A stretch of DNA of 64,000 nt from Phycisphaerae bacterium (GTDB taxonomy: Bacteria; Planctomycetota; Phycisphaerae; UBA1845; PWPN01), in contig DAOOIV010000002.1 of NCBI GenBank assembly GCA_035384605.1, positions 1 to 64,000 of the forward strand, written 5' to 3'. The position numbers and the translations under genes were made by a program. Positions 25,862 through 34,806 of the stretch are shown piece after piece (positions within the stretch are counted from its first letter, which is position 1; each line of letters starts with the position of its first letter). The notes beneath the pieces were generated by a model, which made no database searches, was not told where the DNA came from, and saw nothing but the letters and a program-made list of their open reading frames with translations.

Positions 25862-26305
25862 ATGAGATCCCGCACGCGTCTGGTCGGTTCCTGCATCGGT
25901 GCCATGATGTTCTTGCCGTTAGCCGGTTGCTCGCCACCCACCGTCAACAGCAATGGGGATCGCGGAACAGTGCTGTCAACGCTGACCAAGCTGACCGATC
26001 CCGTGAAGAACATCGGCGCCCTCAACTCAGCCGAATTGCAGATTCTTGTCACTCAACTGCCCACGCTTACCGACGAGTTGGCCAAGCTCGGCTTCTACTT
26101 GCCGCCCGACATAGCCCTCCCTGACTTGGACGACCAGGAAGCCGAGGCTCTCGAACAGTTCCTTGCAGCGAATGGCGTGAATACTTTCGAAGACCTGGCA
26201 GACCTCGCAAGCGCGGTGACCGCCGGCTTGGTCCAGATCCCCGAGATTCTGCAGGACGATTTCGACGCCTTTGCAGCCCAATTCGGCCGTCCGCGACCGA
26301 CGTGA
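25862..26305 (+). CDS. hypothetical lipoprotein
   Basis: A 147-residue protein with a lipoprotein signal: basic N terminus, hydrophobic stretch and lipobox LPLAGC near residue 23. The mature part is acidic and largely helical (LTKLTDPVKNIGAL, ILVTQLPTLTDELAKLG, DQEAEALEQFLAANG). A strong AAGGAG ribosome site precedes the ATG. No family recognised. A second lipoprotein gene follows 175 bp later on the same strand. Confidence 0.75.
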   Translation: MRSRTRLVGSCIGAMMFLPLAGCSPPTVNSNGDRGTVLSTLTKLTDPVKNIGALNSAELQILVTQLPTLTDELAKLGFYLPPDIALPDLDDQEAEALEQFLAANGVNTFEDLADLASAVTAGLVQIPEILQDDFDAFAAQFGRPRPT

Positions 26306-26480
26306 CCACGTCGTGCTCCGAGTCGCCTGTTCGATGGCGGGCCGCGACCAGCAAAGCCAAAACCAGAGGATTGGGCTGCCATCATCAGGCGGTTCCCTCG
26401 CTGGAGACAGAAAACCGCCATGGCCGATCCTCACCGTTCGACCGCGAAACTCTGCCGCAACCATGGTATGATCGCATGCC

Positions 26481-26990
26481 ATGCGAAGAAACTTTCATTC
26501 CCATTCGACATCGCATGGCATGATTGCAGCGCTTGTTGGTGCGACGACGCTGTTAGGTTGTCGCCTCGACACGGCAAGTCCTACCACCGTCCCGGCAGGC
26601 ACCGAGGAATTACCCATCCTCTGGCAGGCATCAGGGACGTATTCCCGCCTCACAAAGGCAGTTCGGTTGGTTGTTCGTGATCCGGCCACACTCGCCCAGA
26701 TACCCTTGTGCGAGGTTCCCGTTGATTTCCGAACCGAGATGATTCTGATTGCCGGTCTTGGCCCCACGCCGCGAGATGACTGCGGGATCATCATCCAGCA
26801 TGTCTGGAAAGAGGGTGACAGACTCCGCGTTCTCGAACGGCAAATCTACCCTGGTTCGCGCATCAGACCCGGGTTTCGACTGGCAAGCCCCTGGACTGTT
26901 GTCGTCGTCCCGCGATGCGACTTGGACGTGGAAGGCTACTCCTCGCGCTTGCCGCGGGGCACCTTCTTATCCGCAAACCCGCCTCGCTGA
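26481..26990 (+). CDS. hypothetical lipoprotein
   Basis: A 169-residue protein with a probable lipobox (TTLLGC, residue about 27) after a His/Ser-rich N terminus. The body is beta-rich. The segment ASPWTVVVVPRCDLDVEG somewhat recalls the end of PrcB-type protease-inhibitor domains, but this is weak. Four cysteines are visible in the mature protein (C27 lipidated). No ribosome site stands out. Confidence 0.6.
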   Translation: MRRNFHSHSTSHGMIAALVGATTLLGCRLDTASPTTVPAGTEELPILWQASGTYSRLTKAVRLVVRDPATLAQIPLCEVPVDFRTEMILIAGLGPTPRDDCGIIIQHVWKEGDRLRVLERQIYPGSRIRPGFRLASPWTVVVVPRCDLDVEGYSSRLPRGTFLSANPPR

Positions 26991-27071
26991 GGACCCGCCG
27001 ACCCCGTCAAGGCCCGTTGGCCGCCTCGTCAATTTTCGGTAAGCTCTCGGGCGGCGGAGGCTAACAGGTTT

Positions 27072-28010
27072 ATGGTCATCTCCACACCCGCAACAGATCG
27101 TGAGCTTCAGCGCGGGCTTCAGCGGCTCGTTTACCATCCGAAGTTGTCCCCGGCAGAGATCGACCGTCGGGTCAAAACACTGGTCAACCACGCCGAAAGA
27201 CGCGGCCTGTCGCTCAAACACTGCCTGATCGCACGCCACGAAAGGAATATCCTCTATAGCTGCTTGTGCATCGATTCGCCCGGCCGATCGTCGGCGGTCT
27301 ACCTCCCTGGTTGGCTGCCCGATCCCCAAGCCGCTGAAACGCTTGTCAGTCTTCTGCGCAAAGCTGCTGATGAGGCACGCAACCGCGGCATTTCTTTCCT
27401 GCAAGCCATCATTCCGCTCGACGCTGCCCTTGAGCGAAACGCGTATGAACAAGCGGGGTTTCAACGTCTTGCTGAGCTGATCTACATGGAGCGCGAGTCC
27501 ACCGAACCGCTCGTCGTCGAAAAGCCGTCCCCTGCCCTGTCTTGGATTACCTATTCTCCCGAAACCCACCAGCTTTTCGCGCAAACCGTTCAAGACACTT
27601 ACGAAGGCAGCCTGGATTGCGCAGGTATCAGCGGAAAAAGAGACATTGAGGACGTCATGGCCACTCACCGCTGCACCGGCGTGTTCAATCCTCGCACTTG
27701 GTTCGTCGGTGTTGCAGACGGCAGGCCGGTCGGTACTCTCCTGCTCTCTGAAGTGCCGGAGCAGGCCGCTCTTGAGGTCGTGTATATGGGATTGCGACCC
27801 GGCTATCGCGGCAAAGGTTACGCGTCCACGCTCCTCGAGCATGCGGTGCGAACCGCACGCAATCGCGCGGCCCTCAGATTGACGCTGGCTGTGGATGCCG
27901 AGAATTCGCCGGCCCGACGGCTGTATGCGCGATTTGCCTTTGTGGAAACATCGCGACGATCCGCATGGGTGCGAATCCTCAGTCCCGCCAACAAACCCCC
28001 AGACCGCTGA
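27072..28010 (+). CDS. GNAT-family N-acetyltransferase (probably tandem)
   Basis: A 312-residue protein. The C-terminal half has a full GNAT acetyl-CoA binding core: VGVADGRPVGTLLLSE, VVYMGLRPGYRGKGYASTLLEHAV (motif A) and AVDAENSPARRLYARFAFVE (motif B). The N-terminal half (YLPGWLPDPQAAETLVSLLRKAADEARNRGISFLQAIIPLD..NAYEQAGFQRL) reads like a degenerate GNAT domain without a clear pyrophosphate loop. Substrate unknown. It lies just upstream of the dnaA leader on the same strand. Confidence 0.8.
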   Translation: MVISTPATDRELQRGLQRLVYHPKLSPAEIDRRVKTLVNHAERRGLSLKHCLIARHERNILYSCLCIDSPGRSSAVYLPGWLPDPQAAETLVSLLRKAADEARNRGISFLQAIIPLDAALERNAYEQAGFQRLAELIYMERESTEPLVVEKPSPALSWITYSPETHQLFAQTVQDTYEGSLDCAGISGKRDIEDVMATHRCTGVFNPRTWFVGVADGRPVGTLLLSEVPEQAALEVVYMGLRPGYRGKGYASTLLEHAVRTARNRAALRLTLAVDAENSPARRLYARFAFVETSRRSAWVRILSPANKPPDR

Positions 28011-28313
28011 AAAACGCTGGTTCATAAACCAACGCGAGTTATGCAACTACCCACGGCTTTTCCACATTCTGTGCCCCAAACGCGTGGATAAGTTTTTTTC
28101 TCGTCGCAAGTCTCGGTATGACCGAACACTTGGCGCACCGGCCTTTGCGTGGGGCATTTTTCCGTATTGATTTCGTGAAGAACGCTGTATAAGTTACGCC
28201 CCGCTGAGTTTCAATTCCGCGACGATCCTGAGGCGCCGTGGATCGTCGCCAACATCAGCGACAGTTGAGACGGTAACCTCGCTCTACTCTCTCAAGCAAG
28301 GAAGGAGTCGCCA
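28011..28313. other. candidate oriC / dnaA leader
   Basis: Intergenic region before dnaA. It contains TTTTCCACA (28058-28066) and, on the minus strand, TTATCCACG (28083-28091), both one mismatch from the DnaA box TTATCCACA. A T-run follows at 28093-28099. A promoter-like TTGATT-15-TATAAG lies at 28167-28193. The region directly abuts dnaA, as origins often do. Only two good boxes are seen, and GC-skew was not measured. Confidence 0.4.
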
Positions 28314-29813
28314 GTGATTACTCCGCGCATGGACAGCGTTGCTTTGATTCAAAGCACGATCGCCCAGGAGGTCGGTCCTCAGCGTTACAAGGTGTGGTTC
28401 AAGAATGCCACGCAGTTCACCATGACCGACGGTCATTTGAAAATCAGCACTCCCAACGCGTTCATATGTGGCTGGATTGAAAGACATTTCGCGGACACCA
28501 TCAGCGACGCGGCCCGCCGGGCCACCGGCCAGGACTTGCAGCTTTCTTTCGTCGTCGACCCGAACCTGTTGCACGCCCTCAGAAAGCGACAACTCAACTC
28601 ACAGGCCGACTTCATCGCCAAGAACCCCGACCGCGTGGCTCGCCGCCATCGTCACGAACCAACTACCCCCTTGTCCCGCCTGCGCGGCCGTTTCGACTCT
28701 CTCGTCGTCGGTCCGTCAAATGAACTGGCTTTCTCCGTGGTCAAACGGATCGCCGATCGCGACCCGGCCGCATACAGCCCCGTCTTTGTCCATGGCGGCT
28801 GCGGTGTGGGCAAGACCCACTTGATGCATGCGTTAGCCAACCACTTGGCTGAGCATCATCCGGATTGCCGGTGGCTCTGCGTAACCGGAGATGACTTCAC
28901 CAACGGCTTCATTCATGCGCTGCAGACCAAGCGGATCGAGGCCTTCCGGCAGCAGTACCGCAACGTGGACGTCCTGATCATCGATGACGTCCACTTCCTC
29001 GCCAACAAAAAGGCGACTCAGGAGGAGTTCCTCCACACCTTCAACGCCATCGACGGGCATCGCAAACAGGTCGTCTTGGCCAGCGACTCGCATCCCAAGC
29101 TGATCGGGCAATTCAGCGAGCAACTCGTCAATCGCTTCGTCGCGGGGATGGTCGTGCGGATCGACGTGCCGGATTACCGCATGCGCTGCGAAATCCTCAA
29201 CCGCCGCGCCCGCGTCGCGACCTCACAACCCGTTCCGCAGGAAGTCATCGCATACATCGCCGAACATCTTCAAGCCAACGTCCGGGAACTCGAAGGCGCC
29301 CTGCTCAAGCTGATCATGTTCAGTCGCGTGGCACATCAACCGATTACCCTTTCCCTTGCCCGGCACGCGCTCGCCGACCATTTGGCCCGCACGCAACGAG
29401 CCCTCGGCCTCGATGACATAGACCACATCGTGGCCACGTACTTCGGCCTGACGCCCGCCGACCTTCACACCTCGCGCAAGACGCGCACCCTTGCCCTGGC
29501 TCGCAACATCGCCATGTATCTCGCCCGCAAGCACACCCGCATGAGTTTCCCCGAAATCGGGCGCTTCATGGGCGACAAGAACCACTCGACTGTGATCCTG
29601 GCCAATCGAAAGATCGAGCGACTACTGGCGGCGGATGAGATCGTGGCCCGACAAACGCCTGCCGGTATCAAAGAGGAGCGCCTCCGAGACATCATCACAA
29701 GCATCGAGGAGCAGATCGCTCGGCAAAGAACCAGCCAGCATCCAAGACCATCGTCCGAACCGGCGACGCCCGACTCCGGCGTCGTTCGGCAGCCTCGTGT
29801 GGCAATCGGCTGA
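28314..29813 (+). CDS. dnaA: chromosomal replication initiator DnaA
   Basis: Replication initiator that binds DnaA boxes and opens the origin. Domain I is seen at the N terminus (SVALIQSTIAQEVGPQRYKVWFKN). The AAA+ core has Walker A GGCGVGKTHL (161-170) and Walker B VLIIDDVHFLANK (220-232). The initiator region and the DNA-binding domain IV contain ARNIAMYLARKHTRMSFPEIGRFMGDKNHSTV. The protein is 499 aa, with a C-terminal extension of about 40 Ser/Pro/Arg-rich residues beyond domain IV. dnaN, recF and gyrB are not adjacent, unlike the classical order. It is followed, convergently, by thymidine kinase. Confidence 0.95.
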   Translation: MITPRMDSVALIQSTIAQEVGPQRYKVWFKNATQFTMTDGHLKISTPNAFICGWIERHFADTISDAARRATGQDLQLSFVVDPNLLHALRKRQLNSQADFIAKNPDRVARRHRHEPTTPLSRLRGRFDSLVVGPSNELAFSVVKRIADRDPAAYSPVFVHGGCGVGKTHLMHALANHLAEHHPDCRWLCVTGDDFTNGFIHALQTKRIEAFRQQYRNVDVLIIDDVHFLANKKATQEEFLHTFNAIDGHRKQVVLASDSHPKLIGQFSEQLVNRFVAGMVVRIDVPDYRMRCEILNRRARVATSQPVPQEVIAYIAEHLQANVRELEGALLKLIMFSRVAHQPITLSLARHALADHLARTQRALGLDDIDHIVATYFGLTPADLHTSRKTRTLALARNIAMYLARKHTRMSFPEIGRFMGDKNHSTVILANRKIERLLAADEIVARQTPAGIKEERLRDIITSIEEQIARQRTSQHPRPSSEPATPDSGVVRQPRVAIG

Positions 29814-29969
29814 TCCGAGAAGATGGGTACCGGGGGCGATCAACGCCGCCGTCACTCACCACGGCGATTCCGCGTTGTCCGGCAACGTATCCGCCTGGCT
29901 CGCCGGACACTCTGGCCGTTCCGCCCCGAGCCTCTCAATCAAAACGTTGCCTTCAACTGAACCGTGATG

Positions 29970-30548
29970 TCAACATCGCTTTTCGATGGGCGGAGCCTCA
30001 AAACAAGCGGCGCACCGCGGCTCATAGCAGTCAGCGCCGCCAACCATTTTCTGGCCCGTGATCGGGGCTACTCGCTGAGTGTGATCCGCGGGCCTGCCAC
30101 ATCTTGCGCAGACCGCCTGAAGACGAATGACGCGATCGGCTGTTCCTGCAAGCCCTGGCATCGGTCCGAACGGCAGGCCCCACGAGTCCAGATCCAGCCC
30201 CGCCACAAGAACCTCCTTGCCGGCGACGACCAGCTCTCGGCAGACGTCGACCAGATCTTCGGCAAAAAACTGCCCCTCGTCGATCGCCACCACCTCGGCC
30301 ACCTTGGCCAGATCTGCAATTCGCGACGCCTCCGGCACGGCCATCGCCCTGAAGCGTCGGCCTGTATGCGACGCAATGTCGCGATGACAGTAGCGGTTAT
30401 CGGAACTGTGCTTGAAGGCGGCGGTCGCCCGGCCCCGTCGGGCAGCTTCCTCGAGCTGCGAAACCAGAAACTCGCTCTTGCCGCTGAACATGCAGCCCAC
30501 GACGACCGTGAGGCTGCCCCGATTCCCTTGCTCGCGCCCGTCGGTCAT
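29970..30548 (-). CDS. tdk: thymidine kinase
   Basis: Type II thymidine kinase that salvages thymidine to dTMP. Visible features: P-loop VVGCMFSGKSEFL, the Walker B-like VVAIDEGQFFAEDLVDVC, the GLDLDSWGLPFGPM substrate segment, and the structural zinc site CARCGRPADHTQR with CYEPRCAAC near the C terminus. Family length (about 190 aa) is normal. The ATG at 30548 follows a GGGGGTGG stretch at good distance; a GTG at 30557 is an alternative. Convergent with dnaA. Confidence 0.92.
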   Translation of the reverse strand: MTDGREQGNRGSLTVVVGCMFSGKSEFLVSQLEEAARRGRATAAFKHSSDNRYCHRDIASHTGRRFRAMAVPEASRIADLAKVAEVVAIDEGQFFAEDLVDVCRELVVAGKEVLVAGLDLDSWGLPFGPMPGLAGTADRVIRLQAVCARCGRPADHTQRVAPITGQKMVGGADCYEPRCAACFEAPPIEKRC

Positions 30549-30937
30549 CCTTGCCACCCCCGCTATGCCTCCTCGTCCGTCCTGCCAACGCCCGCCGCAG
30601 GGCCGACCTGATCATCTCGAAACCGCAGCATACCGGCAAGCACGCGTACCGCCGTCATTCTCCTCTTCGCCGCGTTGTGCAATCCTCCCCGCGCTAACCA
30701 CATGCTCCTCGGCATGTTGCAGTGTCTCAAGCGCCTGTGAACAGCCCCCAACACAAGCGCATCGTCATAAACGACATAAACCCTACGGCCCGATCGCCCT
30801 TCGCAACCTTTTGACAGTGCAATACTTACACGTACCTACGGCATAGTTGTTTCCCCCCTGTCGGGCCGGTACGCCGTCTGCCCCATGCCCCTCCAAGCGG
30901 GGGAAATGCGGAGAGCGCCAGTCCCGGAGGAGGAACG
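30549..30937. other. 389-bp intergenic stretch, no gene seen
   Basis: Divergent intergenic region between tdk and the hypothetical gene at 30938. A TTGACA hexamer occurs at 30811-30816 without a fitting -10. An AGGAGG ribosome site is at its right end. Confidence 0.45.
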
Positions 30938-31465
30938 ATGAGCGCGGTTTCACCAATCAGTGGTTACGGCGGAAGTCTGCCCACTCAGCCGCCGCAGTGC
31001 ACACAACCAGCCCAGTTGGGCGGCGTTGACGGCGGCCAAGCAGCCAAGGCCGGCGGGCCCATCGCTGGAGCGTCCGTCTCGGCCGGCCAGTCGGCCGTCG
31101 CCATCTCGCAGACATCCATATCCGCCGGCGTCGAGTCCTTCGTCAGCACCTACGGTCCCGTGCTCGCGGATAATCAGATTCTTGGGGCGATGCTCCTCCT
31201 TCTGATGCTCGAATACATGCAAAGCGACGACGACGATGAGAAGAAGGGTCTACTCGGCCTCATGTTGAGCCTCCTCCAGCAACAACAGGCCTCGCAGGCC
31301 GGCGGCACCTTCATATACTCATCCTCCCAGTTCAGCCTTCAAAGCACCCAAATGGTCGCCGTGTCGCAGCAACTGGCGGTGGACGTCTACGCCGGCGGCG
31401 GATCGGCCGGAGCGGCCGCGCCTGTCTCAGGTCCCGCCGGCGGCGGCGTCGATGTGGTGGCCTGA
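30938..31465 (+). CDS. hypothetical protein, Gln/Ala/Gly-rich
   Basis: A 175-residue protein with no recognised family. It opens with a low-complexity Ser/Pro/Gly/Gln segment. A hydrophobic stretch ILGAMLLLLMLEYMQ follows, interrupted by an acidic patch SDDDDEKKG and then LLGLMLSLLQQQQA, resembling two amphipathic or membrane-associated helices. It ends with a Gly/Ala/Val-rich tail. A strong GGAGGAGGAACG ribosome site precedes the ATG, supporting real translation. No signal peptide is seen. A surface or envelope structural role is possible but unproven. Confidence 0.65.
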   Translation: MSAVSPISGYGGSLPTQPPQCTQPAQLGGVDGGQAAKAGGPIAGASVSAGQSAVAISQTSISAGVESFVSTYGPVLADNQILGAMLLLLMLEYMQSDDDDEKKGLLGLMLSLLQQQQASQAGGTFIYSSSQFSLQSTQMVAVSQQLAVDVYAGGGSAGAAAPVSGPAGGGVDVVA

Positions 31466-31567
31466 ACGAGGCTCTCGGCAATCGCCCGTCAGTGATCGCC
31501 GCCAGAGCCGGCTACCGCCGAAATCCCAGCGCGCTTTGCATCAAATCGCGCCGATCCCGGGAAGTGT

Positions 31568-32518
31568 TCACCCATTCATCAACGCTTCAACATGCGCCTG
31601 CGTCGAGTCGGCCAGCGCATCCAGGTTGTAGCCCCCCTCCAGGGTGCTGACCAGGCGATGTCGCGCAACCTCGCCCGCCAACTCGACCAGGCGGTGCGTC
31701 ATCCAGTGATAGCATGCGGTGCTGAGCTGAATATATGCGAGCGGATCCCCCCGATGACCGTCAAAACCAGCCGAAACCAGGATGAACTCCGGCTTGAAAT
31801 CAGCGACCGCCGGAAGAATCACCTCCTCAAAAGCCCGTTTGTACTCCGCATCGCCGCTGCCCGCGGCCATCGGAACGTTGAGCGTCGTGCCGACGGCGTC
31901 GCCCTGTCCCCTTTCCCATTCAAAGCCCGATCCCGGATAAAGCGTATTCGGATCCTGGTGAATGCTGCAGAAGAACACGTTCGGGTCGCGCTCAAACTGG
32001 TGCTGCGTCCCGTTGCCGTGGTGCACGTCAAAATCGACGATAGCCACGCGCGACAAACCATGATGAGATCGCAAGTACTCCGCGGCAATCGCGATGTTAT
32101 TGAGATAGCAGAAACCCATCGCCCGGCGCCGCTCCGCGTGATGACCCGGCGGCCGAACCGCGCAGAAAGCATTGCGAATACGTCCCTCCATCACCGCGTC
32201 GACCGCCTGCAGCAATCCCCCCACGGCCATCAGCGCAATCTCATACGTTTCGTCGCAGACGGGACACTCGGGCGTGTCGATAAAGCCCGCCCGCATCTCG
32301 CAGGCGTGCCGGAGCCTGGACACGTATTCGGGAGGATGAACGGGATCGATCACCGAAGGGTCGGCCGGCCTGGGGTCGATGAGCAAAGCCGCATCCGCCA
32401 GACCGCTTTCCCGCATCCGCAAGCGAATGGTCCGCACCCGCTCAGGCGCCTCCGGATGGTGCGGACCGGTGTCATGATCTTCGTACCGTTCCGAGAGTAC
32501 CAAGCCGGTATGTGCCAT
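31568..32518 (-). CDS. histone-deacetylase-family protein (acetoin utilisation/acetylpolyamine amidohydrolase type)
   Basis: Zinc-dependent deacetylase of the HDAC superfamily (316 aa), acting on acetyl-lysine or acetylpolyamines. Signatures are HDTGPHHPEAPERV at the N terminus, RPPGHHAERRRAMGFCYLNNIAIAA with the tandem catalytic histidines, VAIVDFDVHHGNGTQ with the zinc-binding Asp/His, and ILVSAGFDGHRGDPLA with the final Asp ligand. The ATG at 32518 (MAHTGLVL) is chosen as the family-typical opening. An ATG 12 bp upstream is possible. It stands alone. Confidence 0.92.
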   Translation of the reverse strand: MAHTGLVLSERYEDHDTGPHHPEAPERVRTIRLRMRESGLADAALLIDPRPADPSVIDPVHPPEYVSRLRHACEMRAGFIDTPECPVCDETYEIALMAVGGLLQAVDAVMEGRIRNAFCAVRPPGHHAERRRAMGFCYLNNIAIAAEYLRSHHGLSRVAIVDFDVHHGNGTQHQFERDPNVFFCSIHQDPNTLYPGSGFEWERGQGDAVGTTLNVPMAAGSGDAEYKRAFEEVILPAVADFKPEFILVSAGFDGHRGDPLAYIQLSTACYHWMTHRLVELAGEVARHRLVSTLEGGYNLDALADSTQAHVEALMNG

Positions 32519-32942
32519 GAGCCTGCCCATGCTCCGGATACGAACGCGCAAGAAACCACGTCAGACTTGTCAATCGGCCCGGGACAAACACTCTCTGGAC
32601 GCGCAATACCGAAGACGAGTCCGCACATCATCTGAACAAATCCGGGGGGAAAAGTCAAAACACGAACGCTCCAACGCGGTTTCTTCCCGTGGCGGAAGTA
32701 CGCGGGAGTTGCCGCCCTCTCCCCGCTCCCGCCGGACATCAGCGATGACCTGCCGGCCAACCGTGCAATCTGCCAATCCTCCGCCACGTGCATTCCGATC
32801 CGGGAAGCCTCTTGGAGCAAGCCGCCCGCCTGCTTGCGGATGCAAGCAAACCCGCACATAATCGGTTGTGGCGTCTGACGCCGTCGCGGCGCCTTTGCCT
32901 CAATACCAAAATACCAGGCAAAGCAAGCACGAGCATTCGACC

Positions 32943-33443
32943 ATGCCCAGCCGCTTGAGATACATCGGCCGAGTGATCAGCCTCTTCTTCCGGCTCTTTA
33001 TCGTGCGCTCGGCGAAGGTGATGTTCCTTCCGAAGTCCGGGCCCAAGGGCGCGCCCGTGCCGCCGCCGGTGATCAAGAGGCTCGAGAACAGGCCGCAAAT
33101 GGTTGCAGGCGCCTTATTGGTCTTCCTGTTCTTCTTGCTGAATCTTCTGTATTTCCTTCATGTCGACCCGGTGCAGCACGCTCACTACGCCGTCTACATC
33201 GTGGGCGGCGTTTTCGTGATCTGCTTCCTGATTCTACCATGGAGCAGGAAGGAAATTGTCGTTCTGCTTCGCGAAGCTGGAGCCAATGACTGTCGCCTTT
33301 GCCTCCACTGCGGGTACAACCTTAAAGGGCTTCCGGCGCAGCACCGCTGCCCCGAGTGCGGCAGCCCCTACGAGATCGAGCAGGTGAAGCGCACATGGTC
33401 GGAATACCTCGCCGACCGCGCGGCCGGACACACTCTATTGTAA
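32943..33443 (+). CDS. membrane protein with C-terminal zinc ribbon (paralog A)
   Basis: A 166-residue protein with two membrane helices (MVAGALLVFLFFLLNLLYFL and AVYIVGGVFVICFLILPW). A C-terminal zinc ribbon CLHCGYNLKGLPAQHRCPECG follows. This 'CxxCGYxLxGL..CPECG' ribbon on membrane proteins is widespread in planctomycetes; the function is unknown. Start ATG 32943 was chosen because the longer frame upstream is not protein-like. The related gene at 33516 follows directly. Confidence 0.75.
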   Translation: MPSRLRYIGRVISLFFRLFIVRSAKVMFLPKSGPKGAPVPPPVIKRLENRPQMVAGALLVFLFFLLNLLYFLHVDPVQHAHYAVYIVGGVFVICFLILPWSRKEIVVLLREAGANDCRLCLHCGYNLKGLPAQHRCPECGSPYEIEQVKRTWSEYLADRAAGHTLL

Positions 33444-33515
33444 GTGCCCCCTACCGACAGGCCGGTGTCGGCAGATCAGCTTGACTGCACGGCAACGCAA
33501 TTGTACGAATGTGCC

Positions 33516-33980
33516 ATGCCGTCACAATTCTCTGACATGCACACGCCGACGGGAAACTCACGCTCAGCCCTGCGGGGCCAACCGTCCATTCTCGCCGGCC
33601 CGACGGACCGTCCGGGTCCGTGGGTCATAGAAAGGGTGCTTGAAAGGTACCGAAGTCTCGAAATCCTCGCCGGTGGTTTGGCTTTGTTCGTCATCGTCTT
33701 GCCGGGGCAATGGCCAACGTTCTCGTCCGGCTGCGTGGTTGTGGCTCTCTGTGCACTCGCGGCAGTGGCGCTGCTCCTGGAATTCCTGGCGCGTACAGAG
33801 GTGCGCCGAATCGAAAGGTCAGCGGTGGAGTACGACAACAGCCTTTGCCTGATCTGCGGTTACTGCCTGAAACACCTGCCCGAAACGCACATGTGCCCGG
33901 AGTGCGGCACGCAGTATGACCTGAACCACGTTGTCGCTGAATGGCAGGCCTACTTCATTTCGCGGAAACGGAAACGCTGA
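33516..33980 (+). CDS. membrane protein with C-terminal zinc ribbon (paralog B)
   Basis: A 154-residue protein with two hydrophobic helices (EILAGGLALFVIVLPG; VVVALCALAAVALLLEFLA) and a C-terminal ribbon CLICGYCLKHLPETHMCPECG. It has the same architecture as the preceding gene, so the two are probably a tandem duplication. The start is unclear: ATG 33516 is used, but the frame is open to a GTG at 33444, immediately after the previous stop, which would give 178 aa and translational coupling. Confidence 0.65.
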   Translation: MPSQFSDMHTPTGNSRSALRGQPSILAGPTDRPGPWVIERVLERYRSLEILAGGLALFVIVLPGQWPTFSSGCVVVALCALAAVALLLEFLARTEVRRIERSAVEYDNSLCLICGYCLKHLPETHMCPECGTQYDLNHVVAEWQAYFISRKRKR

Positions 33981-33996
33981 ACCGATTGGTACTGTC

Positions 33997-34662
33997 CTAC
34001 CTCGGCTCTTCGAGCTTCCGCCGCCACTGTGGCATCCGTTCCGTTGTGACTTCCTTCCACAAGCCCCGTTTCTGCTTGCGGGCCCGTCTTTCAAGATCGA
34101 TGAACCGCGGCGTCCACGGGTGCGGATACGTCGTGTAAGCGTAACCGTAGCCCTGGGCAATGATCTCCTCGTTAAGCATCGTCGTACCGTCGCCTAGGTA
34201 CACGTACGCCAGCAGCCGGCGAAACCGGTCGCGAGTCTCCTTTTCCTTCAACACGATTCTGACCGGTTTGCCCTCCGCCTGCGAGCGGGTGAACGCCGAG
34301 GCCTCAGCCCCGAAATAAGTCGGCCGCCCAAGGCTCTCATCGACCTCGGGTGTGTCCACGCCGATCAGTCGAACGGACGTATACGACTTGTTGCCGTCGG
34401 GGGCATCAATATATAACGTGTCGCCGTCGATGACCTTGATGCAGGTGAAAGTGCGATTGTTGTAGCGGTCGTGGTCCGTGCCGGCGATGATCGCGGCAGG
34501 CTGCTCGCGCCCACCGGGCCCGCCAAACAGGCCGAACCGCTCAAACAGGATGACCGTCGCCAGAACCAGTAGAAAAACCAGCCCGACCCCTCGTCGCCGC
34601 CAGAACGGCAGCCAGATGTCAGGCCGACGCGTGCCACTGGCTTTTCGGGTTTTACGTCGCAC
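33997..34662 (-). CDS. membrane-anchored thermonuclease-family (SNase-like) protein
   Basis: Staphylococcal-nuclease-fold protein (221 aa). An N-terminal helix (VGLVFLLVLATVILFERF) anchors or exports it. The nuclease fold follows: CIKVIDGDTLYID, VRLIGVDTPEVDE with the catalytic Arg and Glu, and RDRFRRLLAYVYLGDG with the second Arg, then LNEEIIAQGYGYAY. All catalytic positions are present, so it should cleave extracytoplasmic nucleic acid. It is convergent with the zinc-ribbon gene, 16 bp away. Confidence 0.9.
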   Translation of the reverse strand: MRRKTRKASGTRRPDIWLPFWRRRGVGLVFLLVLATVILFERFGLFGGPGGREQPAAIIAGTDHDRYNNRTFTCIKVIDGDTLYIDAPDGNKSYTSVRLIGVDTPEVDESLGRPTYFGAEASAFTRSQAEGKPVRIVLKEKETRDRFRRLLAYVYLGDGTTMLNEEIIAQGYGYAYTTYPHPWTPRFIDLERRARKQKRGLWKEVTTERMPQWRRKLEEPR

Positions 34663-34779
34663 CAGACTGCTCTCGCGATACCGACCACCGTGGCAGTGAG
34701 CAAGCGGCGATTAGTGACGCGGGAGATGATGGATGACAAGCGATGAATGCCGAATCGCCGCTAATGGCTTCTGTCTCGA

Positions 34780-34804
34780 TTCATCCTTCAGCCTTCATCC
34801 TTCT
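34780..34804. repeat. low-complexity direct repeat
   Basis: Two copies of a TTCATCCTT-type unit (TCATCCTTCA / TTCATCCTTC) between the nuclease and the epimerase genes. A similar run occurs at 60315-60346. Confidence 0.5.
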
Positions 34805-34806
34805 CT

